NCBI GenBank assembly: GCA_940337035.1
Contig: OW679197.1
Span: 58,797,903-58,861,902 of the forward strand
Length of the DNA: 64,000 nucleotides
From: Agriotes lineatus
Taxonomy: Eukaryota; Arthropoda; Insecta; Coleoptera; Elateridae
Direction of reading: 5' to 3'
Shown: piece by piece, positions 32,631-41,429 of the stretch
Layout: each line of letters starts with the position of its first letter
Numbering within the stretch: the first letter of the stretch is position 1
The notes under the pieces: generated by a model
Seen by the model: only the letters and a program-made list of their open reading frames with translations
What the model was told of the DNA's origin: nothing
Database searches by the model: none
Program-made: the position numbers and the translations under genes

Positions 32631-33688
32631 AGTTGCTGAAGATTAGCTGCAGGAATCCAGGAGTTGAACTTGTCGTTATAATTTCGCCACTTTACAAAGT
32701 ACTCTTTGCGTTGACCGTGTCCTCTTTCTTTTAACACTTGTTCGACTTTAAACAAGACGTTATCATCCAAAGTCACTGGCTGTAATTCCTCTTCATAAAA
32801 GACGCCCTCTATCGTATCGTCGCTTAAATCAGCTATTTCGTACACAGGTGGTTTTCTAAGAATCACTTTTTTAATTATAAACACTTCGCCGCTCCAATTA
32901 GTTTCATATCCTTTCTCGAATGCGTCCTTCGTTCTACTAATTCTTACATGTTGGTTCACTTTATATTTAGGTTTCCTGGAGACGCCCAACCCATTTCGGT
33001 ACAGATTGTTCCACACTTCCAGTATATTGCCATCATTTACAGTAGAGGGTGCCATCTTGATACTTGAATGATAGCGGCTGTTATACGAAGTCAGTAAATT
33101 TTGTAATACGTCTATGTATTTGTATGAATTAGAGTATGTGAAATAGCGCCACATTCTGGTTTTTAATGTTCTATTGAAACGCTCAATGACTGATGCTTTA
33201 ACATCGGGGTTTTGCGTCACATAAAACGTGATATCGTGTTGTTTGAAAAAATTCTGTACGGCTCTAGCAACAAATTCTTTTCCTTTATCGGTTTGTAAAT
33301 TTATAGGCTTGTTACCCGCTTCAGCAAATATTTCCCGAAATGCGTTTATTACTGAAGTAGCCGTTTTAGATTTAAGAGGCCTCGCCCAGGCCATTTTACT
33401 AAACACATCAATTACGGTTAGAATAAAATTATTTCCGTCATTGTGTGGGGCTAAACTGCGCATGTCGCAGAGATCAGCCTGCCATAATTCGAAAATGTTG
33501 CTAACAATGTATTTGTTTCTAGGGAATTTTTTTCTTGCAGTTTTGTGAATAGTATATGCATCCTGTTTCTTTAGCCATTCCTTTACATCACTATTGGAGT
33601 GAGTATTTTTCACTGAAGAAATTAACGAATTTGCACCAGCAAAGCCTACTGGGTTGGCTGGATCATAATAGATAGCATCCAAATTCAT
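32627..33688 (-). CDS. INT: Retroviral-type DDE integrase with chromodomain (Polinton INT)
   Basis: A 353-residue integrase that inserts the element into host DNA. The rve core shows Asp72 in LWQADLCDM, Asp134 in LQTDKGKEF and Glu169 in KASVIERFNRTLK, close to the D,D-35-E spacing. After an SH3-like region (YKVNQHVRISR), residues about 308-353 form a chromodomain (FKVEQVLKER, then YFVKWRNYNDKFNSWIPAANL). A chromodomain could bias insertion to methylated-histone chromatin, consistent with its present site in satellite DNA. No N-terminal HHCC zinc motif was seen. All three catalytic residues are present. Confidence 0.95.
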   Translation of the reverse strand: MNLDAIYYDPANPVGFAGANSLISSVKNTHSNSDVKEWLKKQDAYTIHKTARKKFPRNKYIVSNIFELWQADLCDMRSLAPHNDGNNFILTVIDVFSKMAWARPLKSKTATSVINAFREIFAEAGNKPINLQTDKGKEFVARAVQNFFKQHDITFYVTQNPDVKASVIERFNRTLKTRMWRYFTYSNSYKYIDVLQNLLTSYNSRYHSSIKMAPSTVNDGNILEVWNNLYRNGLGVSRKPKYKVNQHVRISRTKDAFEKGYETNWSGEVFIIKKVILRKPPVYEIADLSDDTIEGVFYEEELQPVTLDDNVLFKVEQVLKERGHGQRKEYFVKWRNYNDKFNSWIPAANLQQL

Positions 33689-33698
33689 TTCTGCTATG

Positions 33699-34421
33699 TT
33701 AAAGTTTAAGGCGCTCCCAGCCCGAAATGCCCTTTATTTTTGGTATCGACCTCCGCGTTGTTTTCGTTATTTTTCCTGCTTTTTGCGTTGTTGTTACTGG
33801 CCTTGCTAACGGATTCGATTTAGACTCTGTTTCGGTGTCGTAGTTCTCACTTTCCACCTCAGAACTCCTCACGTCTTCAGGCTGAACTGCTAAAATTTTG
33901 CGTTTCGAGTTCCCCCGCAGCACACTTGGGAAATTTTTTTCTTTAATGTAATCAGCGAACTTGAGATGTCCCGATGGACTTGCAATTTTTTGAGGCCTTA
34001 GAATGGCGTGCACTAGATCAGTTATGTTAGATGATGGTAAAATTTCGCCTTTTATAGTAACTTTCCCCTTGCTATCCCAGTCCACATCCTGTGATGCCCT
34101 CAAAAAACGTAAGAAAGCTTCGCCTTTTTTCTTAAAAGTGCTAGGTAGTGTAGACAAAATATCACCGTCTGAAATACTGCTGCTGGTGTTTGATTCTATT
34201 GGTATTTTGATTGATTGTCTTGTTTGGTCGGCAAAATGCAGATAACGTTGCAAGACTTGATTGTACTGCACCCATTTATCGTGGTCAGATAGTTTAGATT
34301 TTAAAACTTTCTGCATTTCGTCATCAAGCTGTGATAATATATTTTGCTCGGGATTCTCAGTAGCCTTAAAGCGGTGCATAACTTCAGGCGGCACAATCAT
34401 CATCTTCTTTGCGTGTTCCAT
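33699..34421 (-). CDS. Conserved Polinton protein of unknown function (240 aa)
   Basis: I recognise the type (insect Polinton-associated proteins with VPPEVMHRFKA, then LSQLDDEMQKVL and DKWVQYNQVLQRYL near the N-terminus) but not a function. The first 80 residues look helical. The middle (STFKKKGEAFLRFL) is followed by a low-complexity acidic-to-basic tail that ends RRSIPKIKGISGWERLKL. A charged tail is compatible with nucleic-acid or protein binding. It lies 10 nt upstream of the integrase start and 2 nt after the next gene upstream, so expression is probably linked to its neighbours. Confidence 0.75.
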   Translation of the reverse strand: MEHAKKMMIVPPEVMHRFKATENPEQNILSQLDDEMQKVLKSKLSDHDKWVQYNQVLQRYLHFADQTRQSIKIPIESNTSSSISDGDILSTLPSTFKKKGEAFLRFLRASQDVDWDSKGKVTIKGEILPSSNITDLVHAILRPQKIASPSGHLKFADYIKEKNFPSVLRGNSKRKILAVQPEDVRSSEVESENYDTETESKSNPLARPVTTTQKAGKITKTTRRSIPKIKGISGWERLKL

Positions 34422-34423
34422 TT

Positions 34424-34753
34424 TTATTTAAAAATAGAACTCAATACACCCGTAATTAATGGGGCTAAGATCAACGGCAAGAACGCACCCCCTTTTTGAG
34501 TTAAAATTTTTCGCTTCTTTTTGATGGACTCTCCAGGTTTAATTAATTTTCTAAGTACTTTTTTATGCAGGGCTATCTGAGTCTTCTGCTTAGTCGACAA
34601 AGGTATTTTTCCTTTTAGAGTGTTATATATACACTCGCAGACACAATGGATTTGTTTATCGTTAACGGTTTTTAATAATGCGATGCGTTCTTTAGAACCT
34701 AGTTTATGTAGAGCACGCAGCAACTCTGAATTCTTAATCACCGCTCGAGACAT
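34424..34753 (-). CDS. Small basic Polinton protein with C-terminal hydrophobic segment (109 aa)
   Basis: Start set at the ATG at 34753; a GTG one codon earlier is less likely. The protein is Lys/Arg-rich with LLRALHKLGSKERIALLK and a CVCECIYNTLKG block, then KKKRKILTQKGG and a hydrophobic end (AFLPLILAPLITGVLSSIF). I recognise this arrangement from many insect Polinton-associated hypothetical proteins, but its function is not known to me. The GG followed by a membrane-like tail is suggestive of a virion membrane-active or cleaved peptide; this is speculation. Adjacent to the packaging ATPase stop. Confidence 0.7.
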   Translation of the reverse strand: MSRAVIKNSELLRALHKLGSKERIALLKTVNDKQIHCVCECIYNTLKGKIPLSTKQKTQIALHKKVLRKLIKPGESIKKKRKILTQKGGAFLPLILAPLITGVLSSIFK

Positions 34754-34755
34754 CA

Positions 34756-35421
34756 CTAGTGAATGATTGTAAATTGATTCGAGTTGCTGTTTTTATACCC
34801 CTTCTTCGATATATAAATATAGCAAGACCCATCCTCTCTAAAAATAGACGTTCGGTATCTTGCAATGTCGGGGGTGCTTTGTTTTAAATCGAATAATAAA
34901 TACCCGTGTGGCTTAGATGTGGCGTTTTCATATGCCTCCTGTAGAAAACGAGGATTTTCTGGACATATCTGTCTGGTTAAGTGCTTTATTTGAGCTCTAT
35001 CTCGCGGATTTTTGAAAAGAATAATGTAATGAGCATTTAGGGAAATATCCCGCTGTCCTTTTCCTTGGTGAAAAATGTTTTGCGTAATAAAAAAAACACT
35101 GAGATTGTGGTGATGGCTCCCCTTGGTGAATAGGTCAACGACCGAGTTATTTGTCTCCCTCATTAAATCGTCGATTATTAAAAGTTTGGGTTCGGACCCC
35201 TCAAAAGATGTCATGTCTGGCAGACCTTGTTGAAATTCGACTAAAGATTTTAAATCTTCGTACAATTTTTGCCACTCGCCATAACACCAGATAACTTTAG
35301 CGAAATTTACACTGCAGAGTTTTTTCATATTTTTCAAGAAATTTATTACAAAAAACGATTTGCCCGATCCTGAGGGGCCTGCTATGATAGCAGAAAACGG
35401 ATGTGAAAACTGATGCTCCAT
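34756..35421 (-). CDS. ATP: FtsK/HerA-like DNA packaging ATPase (Polinton ATP, A32-like)
   Basis: A 221-residue P-loop ATPase expected to pump the genome into capsids. Walker A is at residues 15-22 (GPSGSGKS), Walker B near 80-85 (LLIIDDLM) and a FITQN sensor-like motif near 111-115. Length and motif order match the A32-like packaging ATPases shared by Polintons, virophages and nucleocytoplasmic large DNA viruses. It is the first protein gene after the tRNA on this strand. The ATG at 35421 has no TATA box within the roughly 90-bp gap to the tRNA gene. Confidence 0.93.
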   Translation of the reverse strand: MEHQFSHPFSAIIAGPSGSGKSFFVINFLKNMKKLCSVNFAKVIWCYGEWQKLYEDLKSLVEFQQGLPDMTSFEGSEPKLLIIDDLMRETNNSVVDLFTKGSHHHNLSVFFITQNIFHQGKGQRDISLNAHYIILFKNPRDRAQIKHLTRQICPENPRFLQEAYENATSKPHGYLLFDLKQSTPDIARYRTSIFREDGSCYIYISKKGYKNSNSNQFTIIH

Positions 35422-35510
35422 TTTATGCAGTGAGCGATTATTACAGTAGGGCCGTCGTGAATAAACTAACTTAAAAAATCAACACGCTCATAATAAATAC
35501 ATTAAAAACA

Positions 35511-35592
35511 TGGTAAGTGCGGGAATCGAACCCACGACCTCTTTCGAGATCAGATCTTAAGTCTGACGCCTTAACCACTCGGCCAACCTACC
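35511..35592 (-). tRNA. tRNA-Leu(TAA) carried by the Polinton
   Basis: An 82-nt gene that folds by hand into a complete tRNA. The acceptor stem GGTAGGT/ACTTACC pairs at all seven positions (one G-T). The D arm has GCCGAGTGGTTAAGGC, the anticodon stem is TCAGA/TCTGA with loop CTTAAGA (anticodon TAA, reading UUA), the long variable arm is TCTCGAAAGAGGTC-like as expected for class II leucine tRNA, and the T arm is GCGGG-type around TTCGAAT. Discriminator is A. A T5 run follows within 3 nt of the 3' end, a Pol III terminator. It lies between the ATPase gene and the 291-aa gene in their orientation. No intron. Confidence 0.93.
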
Positions 35593-35682
35593 TCATGTAT
35601 AAACCAACACTCGTCACATAATTAAAAAGAAATACAGTTTAAAACATTTTTATTCACATTTTCATACAATATTTTATATAAA

Positions 35683-36558
35683 CTAGGACATGTACGATTT
35701 CAGGCGCTCATCTGCATCAATCAGCTTCTGCAATTCTATAATAACATACATTTTAAATTTGAACACAAGTTCCCACAATAAAATATCGTTAGCGAAAGTC
35801 CAGCGCAGAGTATTAAAAATGATTGAATCATCAAGACACAAATTTTCTGTATGTATTACTTTGTCAACGATCACTTCACCAAAATTTTGGAAATTACACT
35901 TTACACGTTTCAAGTCATTTATTTTCACAACCATCAAGTTGTACATCGGCAATAAATTTGATAGTGTTTCATACGTTACGTAAAGAGTAAACTTGTTCTC
36001 GGAGTCCTTTGTAATAATCCTGCAGGTATCATTGTTCACGTGCTCAACTGTGTGCTCAGTTAATTCATATCTGAAAGCCCCCTGCTTGGCCATCACAAAT
36101 ATGTCCGGTAGCGCCTCCACAAAAGCCATGAACGTCTCGGCTGTGAAGGAAACACCAGCTCCAATGTCGGTCTTCAAAATTCTTGCAACAGGCGAAAATT
36201 GTTTATAAGGATCCAGTCCCAAATGAACAACCTTGCTGGCGCTATTGTTTAAAGGCACAGTGAGGTCGCATAATAACCGTTTCTTTTCCCGTCGGGTTTG
36301 GCGGATCTCCGGCGTCACGATCTGTGCTACATCATAGGATGGCATCGTCTCCTCAATGAACACCCGCAGGTCCTCCTCGGTGGCATCTATACGTGGTGAA
36401 TACCCCTTGGCCTCCACGTCCATGGCTGGTGGTTGTGACGGTGCACCGTGTTGTTTTTTATTTAAAAGATGCGTTTTCTTACTTGTTTTTTCTGCGGCCG
36501 GTCTCCTGGTGTAGGGGCCTGGTTTTTCTTGGCACTTATTAACACTTCGAGGATCCAT
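35683..36558 (-). CDS. Unknown Polinton protein, 291 aa, with its own TATA box
   Basis: The frame is open to 36735, but I start at the ATG at 36558 (MDPRSVNKC) because a TATAAAA lies 76 nt upstream, inside the longer frame. The first 110 residues are basic and low complexity; the rest is folded-looking. A stretch around VHLGLDPYKQFSPVARILK, then GVSFTAETFMAFVEALP, loosely recalls the beta-sheet plus helix layout of PC4-type single-strand DNA-binding domains. That is a guess from appearance. The C-terminus is hydrophobic and helical (LLWELVFKFKMYVIIELQKL). As the outermost gene on this strand, next to the right TIR, with a distinct promoter, it could be an early gene. Confidence 0.7.
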   Translation of the reverse strand: MDPRSVNKCQEKPGPYTRRPAAEKTSKKTHLLNKKQHGAPSQPPAMDVEAKGYSPRIDATEEDLRVFIEETMPSYDVAQIVTPEIRQTRREKKRLLCDLTVPLNNSASKVVHLGLDPYKQFSPVARILKTDIGAGVSFTAETFMAFVEALPDIFVMAKQGAFRYELTEHTVEHVNNDTCRIITKDSENKFTLYVTYETLSNLLPMYNLMVVKINDLKRVKCNFQNFGEVIVDKVIHTENLCLDDSIIFNTLRWTFANDILLWELVFKFKMYVIIELQKLIDADERLKSYMS

Positions 36559-36633
36559 CTTAGGTAAAACTGGTGCTGTTGACACGACGGTTGAGAGTGA
36601 AGCAATTCGATGCGCTATAGAGACCGCAGACAC

Positions 36634-36640
36634 TTTTATA
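36634..36640 (-). promoter_or_regulatory. TATA box of the 291-aa gene
   Basis: TATAAAA on the minus strand, 76 nt before the ATG at 36558, giving an expected start of transcription about 45-50 nt before that ATG. It decides the choice of start. A second TATAAAG occurs farther upstream at 36830-36836, near the TIR border. Confidence 0.6.
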
Positions 36641-36854
36641 CAGGTACTAAAACAATACGTCAGCGGCACCCCACTCTCGAGCCGGAGCATGTCGGTGCCT
36701 GTGTTTTGCAATGCAGCCTCTGGTGGACAAAGCACTGTTAATCACAAAACACATGTCTCGACCTGTTTTAAAAAGGGAACTTAGAAAAATCGCGTAATTT
36801 AACCCATTCAAATACTAGCGCGAAAACCTCTTTATACAACCGAAATTCGTCATG

Positions 36855-38089
36855 GGGTGGAACAACGAGAATATTGCAAATTATAAAAATAATTTTAAAA
36901 TATATTATACACGAAATTATTATAAACTAAGAGAGAAACTAGGTGAATCAAACTGCGCTCATTTAATTTTTAAACTAGCTGTTGTAATTTATAATTCGAT
37001 CTAGCGAGTAAAATTCAGTCGAAAATAACATTTAAAATTTATTATAATATGAACACATTTAATTTTTAAACTAGCTGTTGTAATTTATAAATCGATCTGG
37101 CAACTAAAACTCAGTCGAATGTAACATTTAAAATTTATTATAATATGAATACGAAAGTGTAATGTCAGAACAGCGAAGTGGTACACTGTTCAAACCTTTA
37201 AATCCAAAGCGCTTTGGTAATTAGCGAATACAATTACACGATGCAGTATGTTTTCCAGGAAACGACTCGTAAAACAAGCGGAATGTGGCTGTTTTGTTAA
37301 ATACATTTTCTTTTATTAGTATAACATCAACTACGTCCAATTAATTTTTAAAAAATTACAAAAGGATACGATCTGACGACTAAATTTCAATCGAAAATAA
37401 CATTTAAAATGTATTAAATTATGCTTGCTTCGCTAGTGACTATGATTAATTCCTAAAACCTCGAGCGCTTCGCCAGCTCACTTGGTTAAGACCTCGGCCT
37501 ACAAATGCAAAACTCGTCGGTTCAAATCCGACCAGCAGCCGTGACGAGCAGCTTTTTTAAATTAAATAAATTCGAGCGAGAGAGTACAACAGCGAGAGAG
37601 ACAGATGTCAACGAGGCGAGTAATCAAATTCAAAAATGGGCGCTAAATTAGCAAATTTGAAAATACGCTAGAGGTGCGCGCGCAGAAAACCAAGAAAATC
37701 TGAAAATTTAAATTCAAATATACGCGCCAGAAAACCAAGATGGCCGACACCCGGGAGATTTAAATTCAAAAAATTGAACTTAGAAAAAAATCTGAAAAAA
37801 AAATTTAAATTTAAATATTCGCGCCAGAAAACCAAGATGGCCGCCGTGTAATTCCAGGAGCAAATTAAAAATGGCCGCCGCGTAATTTAATCAGTAGCAC
37901 ATATCAAAATTAATTCGCGGGTCATATGTGCAATGCGGATCATATGTGTAATTTAATTCGCGGTTTGATTAGGTCAATTTAATCCGCGGTTTAATTCGAG
38001 GAATTTAATTGGGTCATTTAATTAGGTCAATCAATTTAATTCGAGTTGACCTTTGACATAATCCAATTAGTGGTGCCCCTACTTCTACT
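36855..38089. repeat. Polinton right terminal inverted repeat (1,235 bp)
   Basis: Reverse complement of the left TIR with exactly the same length, ending GGTGCCCCTACTTCTACT at the element border. It carries the second tRNA-like unit and the same direct repeats as the left copy. Confidence 0.97.
37459..37558 (+). ncRNA. tRNA-like Pol III unit in right TIR
   Basis: The A-box-like CCAGCTCACTTGG is at about 37473-37485 and the B box GGTTCAAATCC at 37519-37529, about 34 bp apart, typical tRNA spacing. The B box is framed by a perfect T stem (GTCGG/CCGAC). A T6 run at 37553-37558 would end a transcript of roughly 85-95 nt. The 3' acceptor-like CAGCAGCC has no complementary 5' partner, and no 5-bp anticodon stem forms. 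I infer a Pol III transcript rather than a functional tRNA; it would be transcribed away from the genes toward the element tip. Confidence 0.55.
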
Positions 38090-38095
38090 TACGAA
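38090..38095. repeat. Target site duplication, right copy (TACGAA)
   Basis: Exact match to 21658-21663, followed by TAAACAATACAGCAA, the normal continuation of a minisatellite B unit. Confidence 0.95.
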
Positions 38096-39612
38096 TAAAC
38101 AATACAGCAATATTCGTTAACGGATATGTCTATGTACAAATAAGCATTACAAGATTTGTTCATTATTGACTATTAATGGATATATCTTTGTACAAATAAC
38201 AGTACACAAAACTTCCGTTTGTTAATAATTAGTTACTGATTACCTCTTTGTACGAATAAACAGTAAAATATTTACTCATTATTGACTCGTTTATGGATAT
38301 CTTTGTAAAAATCAACAGCACACACAACAACGTTCGTTAACGACTAGTTACCGAATATGTCTTTGTATAAATAAATAGTACATCAAGATTCACTAGCAGA
38401 TATATACTTATACGAATCAACAGTACACCAAAATTCTTTGGTTACTTAGTAGTTAACGAATATGCCTTTGTACGAATATACAGTACAGCAAGATTCGTTC
38501 ATTATTACCAGTCAACGAATTTGTCTTTCCACGAATAAACATTACACCAAGATGTGGTCGCTATTGACTCGTTAACAGATATGCCCTTGTACGAATCAAA
38601 AGTAATTCGTTAATTACCGACTAACTAACAGATTTGTCTTTGTATGAATAAACAGTACAAAATTTGCTCGTTGTTGACTCGTTTAGACTTATATCTGTAG
38701 GTATTTACAGTATACAAAAATTGTTAGTGTTTAGTTGTCGAATACGTCTTTGTACGAATAAAGACTACAAGATTCGTTTTTTATGAAGAAGTTAACGGAT
38801 TTGTCTTTGAGTGAATCAAGAGTACCCCAAAACCCACTCATCATTGACTAGTTAACGATTTACCAATATTCGTTCGAATTTACGGTACAGCAATATTAGT
38901 TTATTATTGACTAATTTACAGATATGTCCTTAAAGAATCAAGAGTACACCAATTTATTTTTGTCTTTGTATAATTAAACAAAAACCAAGATTCGTTCGTT
39001 ATTGATTCGTTAACAAATAAGTCTTGTTACGTATCAAGAACACCACATTTTTGTTGTTAAAGAATATGTCTTGTTAGGTATCTACCGTTCACCAAATTTC
39101 GTTATTTATTGACTAGTTAACGAACATGTCTTTGTAGGAATAAACAATACACAAAAGATTTTCTCATTACTGACTCGTTAACGGTTATGTATTTGAACAA
39201 CTCAATAGTACACAAAACTTCGTTCGTTACTGACGAGTTACTGAATAACTATTTACGAATTAAGAGTTCGCCAACATTTGTTCATTATTAAGGAGTTAAC
39301 GGATATGTCTTTGTATGAATCGACAGTATACCAAAATTAGTTCGTTAGCAACTATTTACCCAATACATCGATGCACGAATAAACAGTAGGTACAGCAAGG
39401 TTCGTTAATGGACATGTCGTGATGAATCTACAGTACCTAGAATTTATTCGTTATTGAAGAGTCTTTGCACAAATCGAAAGTACTCCAAAACTTGTTCTTT
39501 AGTGACTAGTTAACGGATAGTATGTCTTTTTACGATTCATTACTATACCAAGATGCGTTTACTATTGACTTATTAACGGATACAGCTTGGTACGAACCAA
39601 CAGTAAAATTAG
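38096..39612. repeat. Minisatellite family B, block right of the Polinton
   Basis: The same roughly 60-bp TTTGTACGAATAAACAG units continue in register with the left block and stop about 80 bp before the putative splice donor of the ORF at 39691-40182. Confidence 0.9.
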
Positions 39613-39690
39613 TTACGATACGTTTTGATACGCCAGCGACATCATACACCTTATACACACAACATCAATAAGCTGGAAGCGTTTACCAAC

Positions 39691-40182
39691 CTTTTGGAAG
39701 TCATTCGATTTCCTCTGCAATTTGGTATCATCCGCTTTAGAGTTCCTTGATTCACAGCCCGACGCGTCCTCGGCGCCCACTTTCGCAGCTCCGACACAAT
39801 CACTCGCCCCCGAAGCCGCCTTCTGGGGGCTCGCCTCCTCGACTACGATTTTAACACTAAACGGGCGCGCAGCGGCGTCTCCTGCTGACGAGAGCACATC
39901 AGCAGCCTTTACGGCCGATTCACTAACGCCTTCGCTTAAAGAAGAGCTGCTTCCCGACGCGGCGTCGAGGACGTCGCCCTTGGTCTTGGCTCTGCTCGAT
40001 CTCCGGCTAGCTTTGTGTTTGTGGTGAGTTCTTGTATTAGGTTCACTAGTGATCACCGAGTTCTGCAACTTGGGCTTGGGGACGGCCCCCCGGGCGAGGG
40101 GCGGCGCCCCCAGGGGGACGGGGGAGCGCCGGAAGATCCCAGTGTCCGAGGGCTGGCACACGCAGGCCAGCATGTTTGTCAT
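39691..40182 (-). CDS. Putative host exon, Ser/Ala/Lys-rich (possible upstream ASPP exon)
   Basis: An open frame with an ATG at 40182 and an unusually GC-rich, codon-biased sequence in AT-rich DNA. The product begins MTNMLACVCQPSDTG, includes THHKHKASRRSSRAKTKG and then acidic/Ser/Ala-rich low complexity, ending near KSNDFQK. AAG|GTTGGT at 39690/39691 or a GTAAAC seven bases later could be a splice donor; the former leaves phase 0, matching the phase-0 entry of the ASPP exon at 8615 on the same strand. I do not recognise a domain. It could be an alternative first exon of ASPP, a first exon of another gene, or a chance open frame in a CpG-rich patch. Confidence 0.45.
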
Positions 40183-41429
40183 TCACGTTTGTTACTTCCA
40201 CTCGGTTTTACTGCGCGGGCCCATCGTGCACTATTTCGGTACGCGCGGGTGCTTTGCTTTCTTTTTTATTGTCTTGTGCATATCGAACACTTGTTGCCGG
40301 CATGCTCGGAACTTCCGAAGGAAATATAACATTAGTATCCCAGGCGTGTTCGTATGTCTACGGCGAGCTGATAAGCAGAGGAACACCTGTTGGTCCTGCT
40401 CTCCCTTGGAAATAAAACGCCACTATGAGAAAAATAAGCGCGGCCCATGCATATTTTAGGCGAATACGAAATGAAAAGCAAACAGCGCTCTCTGGTGGCA
40501 CCTCGGCGAACGCGTTTGATAACTTGTGTAACCACAGGCAACCCCCACTGAGCTTTCAGTTTATTGTTTGTTTATTATTTCAGTTCGCTTTCCATTATTG
40601 GAAACGTAAGAAAACTAAACAGTTGGACATTCTGATAGCTCAACCAGTCTCTTTTCGTTTGGAGACATTTCGAGATTTAAAACTACACAAAACATTTTTG
40701 GGGATATAAAACTATGCATGTGGAACGAACGAAGGTTGAGACGTTAGCAATAGACTGATCTCAACACAAATTACATTGGGGGTTGTAACCTAATGTTTGT
40801 GTTCAGCTACCAAGAATTTGGTATGGACGAAGTAGTGTAGGTATAATATGATTAGAACGATCTCTTCCAGCTATCTTATGATTAGCAAGTTTCCATATCA
40901 AGCATAAGTGCATTTCCATTATACAATAAAGGTAGCGCCCAGCTAGCTGTATTCGCCTTAATATGGTATTTAAATTGACTATTTTTTAGATTAAAGAAAA
41001 AACCGCATACTATCTACAGTTTTTGCTGAAGGAGATCGTTGAACAAGAGTGTTACTAGAAGTCAAAGGGGGGAACAGGCAATTGTACGAGCTTATATCAT
41101 CACCATCTCACGTCGAGCAGCTTTTCTAAAACTTGTGAGATGCGAGCGAATAGCTGTTTCGTTCGTTAACAATTAGATAGCGAATACGTGTGCCTCTAAA
41201 TAAACAGTGAATAGAAAATTTTGTGTTTTGTATTCATTCCCGACATGACATTGATTCCGTTAAACAAGGACTAAGGAAAAACATGAACGACAGCAATGTA
41301 AACAACAAACGAATATTTATTGGCATCATCTGTATGCAATTTTAGTTACAAGACATGCTGTCATATTCTAAATTTCATATTCTTAGTTTTGCTACAACTA
41401 AAATATGAACAGTTTCATTTTCCCGCTAG
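40183..41429. other. CpG-rich patch grading into AT-rich DNA; no gene recognised
   Basis: Upstream of the putative exon on the minus strand, so a promoter could lie here, but I cannot name a TATA or initiator. Plus-strand frames (40015-40709) run opposite the exon and lack domains. Confidence 0.4.

Larger units (their letters stand above)
21664..38089. mobile_element. Complete Maverick/Polinton (polintovirus-like) element, 16,426 bp
   Basis: Long inverted repeats (21664-22898 and 36855-38089), AG...CT termini and a 6-bp duplication delimit the element. Inside are the Polinton hallmark genes: protein-primed DNA polymerase B (plus strand) and, on the minus strand, retroviral-type integrase, FtsK/HerA-like packaging ATPase, adenain-type protease, double-jelly-roll major capsid protein and penton-like minor capsid protein, plus several accessory proteins. 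All recognised frames are open end to end. The polymerase requires splicing of its first part. Near-identity of the TIRs, a perfect duplication and intact genes point to a recent, possibly active copy or a recently endogenised virus. It also carries a tRNA-Leu gene and two tRNA-like Pol III units. Confidence 0.97.

Noticed and set aside
32627..33688. Retrovirus or LTR retrotransposon remnant
   Set aside because: The integrase is surrounded by capsid, protease, ATPase and polymerase B genes within TIRs, and there is no reverse transcriptase; this is a Polinton integrase.
36559..36735. 59-residue N-terminal extension of the 291-aa protein
   Set aside because: A TATA box lies inside it and the composition is unlike the rest; the downstream ATG is preferred.
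21664..38089. Virophage or adenovirus integrated into the genome
   Set aside because: The gene set overlaps with both, but 6-bp duplication, AG...CT termini, 1.2-kb TIRs and chromodomain integrase fit Polintons.
39722..40027. Plus-strand frames opposite the 39691-40182 ORF
   Set aside because: They arise from the GC-rich, stop-poor sequence of the minus-strand candidate exon; no domain in them.
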